Origin: an uncultured Rhodospirillaceae bacterium
GTDB lineage: Bacteria; Pseudomonadota; Alphaproteobacteria; Rhodospirillales; UBA2165
Length of the DNA: 8,823 nucleotides
Direction of reading: 5' to 3'
Assembly (NCBI GenBank): GCA_913041095.1
Contig: CAJWIB010000092.1
Coordinates: 1-8,823 of the forward strand
The notes under the pieces are model-generated. The model worked only from the letters and a program-made list of their open reading frames with translations, had not been told where the DNA came from and searched no databases. Both the position numbers and the translations under genes were made by a program. Each line of letters begins with the position of its first letter. Within the stretch, counting starts at the first letter, position 1. Positions 6,270 through 8,823 of this stretch are shown here, piece after piece.

Positions 6270-7493
6270 ATGCCAAACGGGGCGAAAAGCGGTGACGTCA
6301 AAAAAGTGGTACTGGCCTATTCTGGTGGTCTCGATACCTCAGTTATTTTGCGTTGGTTGCAGGATGAATATGATTGTGAGGTTGTGACCTTTACCGCTGA
6401 TTTGGGTCAGGGTGAAGAGATTGAGCCTGCCCGGGTCAAAGCCGAGGCGATGGGCATCAAAGAAATCTATATTGAAGATTTGCGGGAGGAATTTGTCCGC
6501 GATTACGTTTTTCCAATGTTCCGGTCCAATGCGATTTATGAAGGCACCTATCTATTGGGCACGTCGATTGCCCGACCCTTGATCGCCAAGCGGCAAATTG
6601 AAATTGCCAAAGAAGTTGGGGCCGATGCGGTGTCTCATGGCGCCACCGGCAAAGGCAATGATCAGGTGCGGTTTGAGCTTGGCTACTATGGGCTTAACCC
6701 GGATATCATAGTGATTGCACCGTGGCGGGAATGGGATTTGAACTCTCGGACCAAGCTGATCGAATATGCCCAAAAGCATCAGATACAGGTGCCCAAAGAT
6801 AAAGAGGGCGAGCCGCCCTATTCGACGGACGCCAATCTTTTGCATATTTCCTACGAAGGCAAGGCGCTAGAAGATCCTTGGACTGAGCCTGATGAAAGCA
6901 TGTTTACCCGCTCGGTATCACCTGAGAACGCGCCTGATACGCCATCCATCATCGAAGTGGATTTTGAAGCCGGTGATCCGGTGGCAATTGATGGTGAGAA
7001 GTTGAGCCCGGTAGCGTTGCTGACCAAGCTCAATGAACTCGCCGGCGCCAATGGCATTGGCCGGATTGATATTGTCGAAAATCGGTTTGTCGGCATGAAA
7101 TCCCGGGGTGTTTACGAGACGCCGGGCGGCACGATTTTACTGCCGGCCAGACGTGCCGTTGAAAGTCTCGTGCTCGATAAAGGTGCATTACACCTTAAGG
7201 ACGAACTGATGCCACGTTATGCCGAGCTTATTTATAACGGCTTCTGGTTCTCCCCGGAGCGTGAAATGCTGCAAAGCGCGATTGATGAGTCGCAGGCAAA
7301 TGTGACCGGGACTGTGCGGCTTAAGCTCTATAAGGGCAACGTTATCGTGCTCGGCCGGAAGTCGCCGAACAGTCTCTATGATGAAGATGTCGCAACCTTT
7401 GAAGCTGACACAGTTTATGATCAGCGGGACGCCGAAGGCTTTATCAAATTGAATGCCTTACGGCTGCGTCTTGCTGGAAAACTTAAAGACTAG
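6270..7493 (+). CDS. argG: argininosuccinate synthase
   Basis: A 407-residue cytoplasmic enzyme that condenses citrulline and aspartate with ATP to argininosuccinate, the penultimate step of arginine synthesis. The ATP-pyrophosphatase loop AYSGGLDTS is at 16-24. Further family blocks are FTADLGQGEE, YLLGTSIARPLIAK, GATGKGNDQVRFE at 124-136 (citrulline and aspartate contacts), HISYEGKALEDPW, and the C-terminal GFWFSPERE and VTGTVRLKLYKGN. Length matches the usual 400-410. The start at 6270 has AAAGGA 8 nt upstream. argH is not in the window. The downstream KdsB-like gene starts 11 nt after the stop and probably shares the transcript. Confidence 0.98.
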   Translation: MPNGAKSGDVKKVVLAYSGGLDTSVILRWLQDEYDCEVVTFTADLGQGEEIEPARVKAEAMGIKEIYIEDLREEFVRDYVFPMFRSNAIYEGTYLLGTSIARPLIAKRQIEIAKEVGADAVSHGATGKGNDQVRFELGYYGLNPDIIVIAPWREWDLNSRTKLIEYAQKHQIQVPKDKEGEPPYSTDANLLHISYEGKALEDPWTEPDESMFTRSVSPENAPDTPSIIEVDFEAGDPVAIDGEKLSPVALLTKLNELAGANGIGRIDIVENRFVGMKSRGVYETPGGTILLPARRAVESLVLDKGALHLKDELMPRYAELIYNGFWFSPEREMLQSAIDESQANVTGTVRLKLYKGNVIVLGRKSPNSLYDEDVATFEADTVYDQRDAEGFIKLNALRLRLAGKLKD

Positions 7494-7504
7494 CCCGCGC
7501 GCGC

Positions 7505-8296
7505 ATGATCCTTAACCCCCTTATCGTCATCCCGTCACAACTGGATGAATACGGTGAACCTAAAAGACAACTTGCCGATATCAACGGGCAGTCAATGGTG
7601 GTGCAGTCTTACAAGCGGGTCAAGAAGGCAGGCATTGGCAGCATCATTGTCGATTGCGTTGATGACAGTGTCGCTGAAACACTGGGCGAAGCTGGTGCCT
7701 ATACGGTCAAAACAGATCCGGAAGAGCACCTAAAAAATCATAATTATAAAACTGAATCGGGCGCCGAACGGATTGCCGCGACGGTTAACCGCTTTGACCG
7801 GTTTTATACCCATGATCTGATTATCAATGTTCATGAAGACATGCCGACCCTCGAGCCAAAATATATCCGCGCTTTGATGTATGCCTTGGTGGACCGTGAT
7901 GTCGGTATGGCGACGATGGTGTGTCCGTTGGAAGTGGGCGACCTCGAGGACGATTCAATTATCAAAACCAGCGTTGATTGGATGGAGCACCGCATTGTCT
8001 ATGTGATGAAAAGCAGTAAGGTCGGCACAATTGTGGATTTCTCACGTGATCCTGATTATCTCGGTGAACGACCGCTCTATCGTCATGTACCGATCTATGC
8101 CTATAAACGGGCGGTGTTGGACCGCTTTGTCAATTCACCACCTACTGAGCGGGAGCTTGAAGAAAATATCGAATCGCTGCGCGTGCTCGATGCCGGCGTG
8201 CGTATGGATGTTTGCCTGGTCGATAGTGCACCCTTTAAAGTGAAATCGGAAAAAGATTTGGATTTTGTACGAGAAGAGCTCGATACGACGCTTTAA
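7505..8296 (+). CDS. divergent KdsB-like nucleotidyltransferase (CMP-Kdo synthetase family)
   Basis: A 263-residue protein homologous end to end to 3-deoxy-manno-octulosonate cytidylyltransferase, which activates Kdo with CTP for lipopolysaccharide core synthesis. Recognisable blocks are LADINGQSMVVQSYKRVKKAG, ESGAERIAATV (SGTER in KdsB), NVHEDMP at 108-114 (NVQGDEP in KdsB, metal-binding Asp retained as Asp112), DFSRDP, YRHVPIYAYKRAVLDRFV and ENIESLRVLDAG. Several signature residues are changed: the N-terminal RxxxxRLPGK stretch reads QLDEYGEPKR (12-21), removing both arginines, and the Asp of the C-terminal VDTPEDL is Lys247. It may be a paralogue with another sugar substrate or a weakened enzyme, so no symbol is assigned. 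No Shine-Dalgarno precedes the ATG (upstream is GC-alternating CGCGCGC), and an in-frame TAA at 7484-7486 excludes an earlier start. Coupling to argG translation is likely. Confidence 0.85.
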   Translation: MILNPLIVIPSQLDEYGEPKRQLADINGQSMVVQSYKRVKKAGIGSIIVDCVDDSVAETLGEAGAYTVKTDPEEHLKNHNYKTESGAERIAATVNRFDRFYTHDLIINVHEDMPTLEPKYIRALMYALVDRDVGMATMVCPLEVGDLEDDSIIKTSVDWMEHRIVYVMKSSKVGTIVDFSRDPDYLGERPLYRHVPIYAYKRAVLDRFVNSPPTERELEENIESLRVLDAGVRMDVCLVDSAPFKVKSEKDLDFVREELDTTL

Positions 8297-8300
8297 GAGT

Positions 8301-8717
8301 TTACTCCATCAATTCGAGATCTCGTAGGGCCGAAAGGTAGTCGGTATCGCGTGTCCAGCGTTGAATTATATGTTCCCCTGAATCTTGCGTAGCCGAGGAG
8401 TAAAACTTCAAGATATCTCTTATTTTGGCTGAGAAATCCTTGACCGATTTCTGTATAGCGCTTCAGTTATAGGCAAATATATCGGAAAAATTAGATTTTG
8501 ATATACTAATTCCCTTGTAAGTGATGGCGAAATCTTCTCCGCCCGGTTCAAAAAAAATCCGTTTGACTAATTGTTCGCGTAAGCCACTCATCCAGGTGAA
8601 AAGCGAGATGAATAAGCTAACCTCGCCAGCGCGTAAAGACTGAACCTGTAGCTCAACATCGACGATACCTTCCTCGACAAGCTCATGCGCAAGTTTAATG
8701 GTGTTCCCAGACAGCAT
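8301..8717 (-). pseudogene. TGA-interrupted gene of unknown function (137 residues plus one in-frame stop)
   Basis: Reading the minus strand from the ATG at 8717, the frame is open for 84 codons, hits TGA at 8463-8465, then stays open for another 53 codons to a TAA at 8301-8303. The second part translates to a protein-like sequence, beginning SAIQKSVKDFSAKIRDILKF and ending RDTDYLSALRDLELME. It reaches to within 4 nt of the kdsB-like stop, the spacing expected of convergent genes. The second part has no ATG of its own except two codons before the end. Explanations are a nonsense mutation, a sequencing error or stop readthrough. TGA is a normal stop here, since aceA ends with it. I do not recognise the family. 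Confidence 0.5.
8463..8717 (-). CDS. 84-residue hypothetical protein (intact 5' part of the interrupted gene)
   Basis: This is what would be made if the TGA at 8463-8465 is a true stop. The sequence starts MLSGNTIKLAHELVEEGIVD and includes a short hydrophobic stretch (VSLFISLFTWM, about residues 33-43), too short and interrupted to be a confident membrane helix. FEPGGEDFAITYKGISIS follows at about 56-73, which looks like beta-strand sequence. There is no signal peptide and no known motif. The ATG has an in-frame TAG three codons upstream, which fixes the 5' limit, and no Shine-Dalgarno is visible. Codon use appears more AT-rich than in neighbouring genes. It could be a free-standing small protein, or an N-terminal remnant if the longer frame was ancestral. 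Confidence 0.5.
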   Translation of the reverse strand: MLSGNTIKLAHELVEEGIVDVELQVQSLRAGEVSLFISLFTWMSGLREQLVKRIFFEPGGEDFAITYKGISISKSNFSDIFAYN

Positions 8718-8823
8718 TTTGGGCTATTTTTAAAAGAATGTGAGTGGCGATTTAACAACCCCAAACCGCAAGCTCAATTAAGACAAATAAAATAGTGGGT
8801 TAAACTATATTTGAACTAGTTAG
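8718..8823 (-). promoter_or_regulatory. AT-rich upstream region of the minus-strand hypothetical gene with a weak promoter candidate
   Basis: On the minus strand TTGAGC (8772-8777) and TTAAAT (8750-8755) are 16 bp apart and would start transcription near 8743, about 25 nt before the ATG at 8717. Both hexamers are only partial consensus matches. The remaining bases to the window end show no gene or repeat that I can support. Confidence 0.28.

Noticed and set aside
8463..8465. In-frame TGA considered as a selenocysteine codon or a UGA-Trp recoded genome
   Set aside because: No selenoprotein-like context or SECIS-type hairpin is evident, and aceA uses TGA as its real stop directly before the next gene's ribosome binding site, so the standard code applies.

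Overview
The window looks like chromosomal DNA of an alphaproteobacterium of moderate GC content. The evidence is an XRE/IrrE-type short-chain fatty acyl regulator (ScfR family) divergent from an alphaproteobacterial-type isocitrate lyase, alphaproteobacterial-looking ArgG and KdsB-like proteins, and compact gene spacing. This placement rests on remembered family resemblance, not on a search.

Layout. Positions 1-168 may hold the 3' end of a membrane-protein gene running in from the left. Positions 237-1679 (minus strand) encode the regulator. An AT-rich 210-bp divergent intergenic region follows; it holds 9-bp tandem repeats, a candidate aceA promoter and an inverted repeat around the aceA ribosome binding site. 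aceA (1890-3182) is followed after 12 nt by a small conserved-looking ORF (3195-3458) and a strong intrinsic terminator (3513-3569). A second plus-strand group contains a cytoplasmic DsbA-family thiol oxidoreductase (3611-4273) and an FAD-dependent aromatic-hydroxylase-type monooxygenase (4338-5981). After a 288-nt intergenic region with a good sigma70-type promoter come argG (6270-7493) and, 11 nt later, a divergent KdsB-like cytidylyltransferase (7505-8296). Converging on that gene, with only 4 nt between stops, is a minus-strand ORF of unknown function that is open from 8717 to 8301 except for one in-frame TGA at 8463-8465.

How the genes work together. The regulator and aceA form a textbook divergent pair: ScfR-type regulators sense acyl-CoA or fatty-acid status and control glyoxylate, methylcitrate or acetate metabolism, and aceA is the committed step of the glyoxylate shunt. 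The small ORF belongs to the aceA transcript. The thiol oxidoreductase and monooxygenase may be co-transcribed, but no pathway is evident. argG (arginine synthesis) and the KdsB-like gene appear co-transcribed.

No mobile elements, CRISPR arrays, tRNA or rRNA genes were seen. The items most worth a second look are the TGA-interrupted ORF at the right end, the KdsB homologue that has lost signature active-site residues, the aceA-linked small protein, and the control signals in front of aceA. Most of the window is otherwise ordinary core metabolism, and I do not see a large undescribed system in it.
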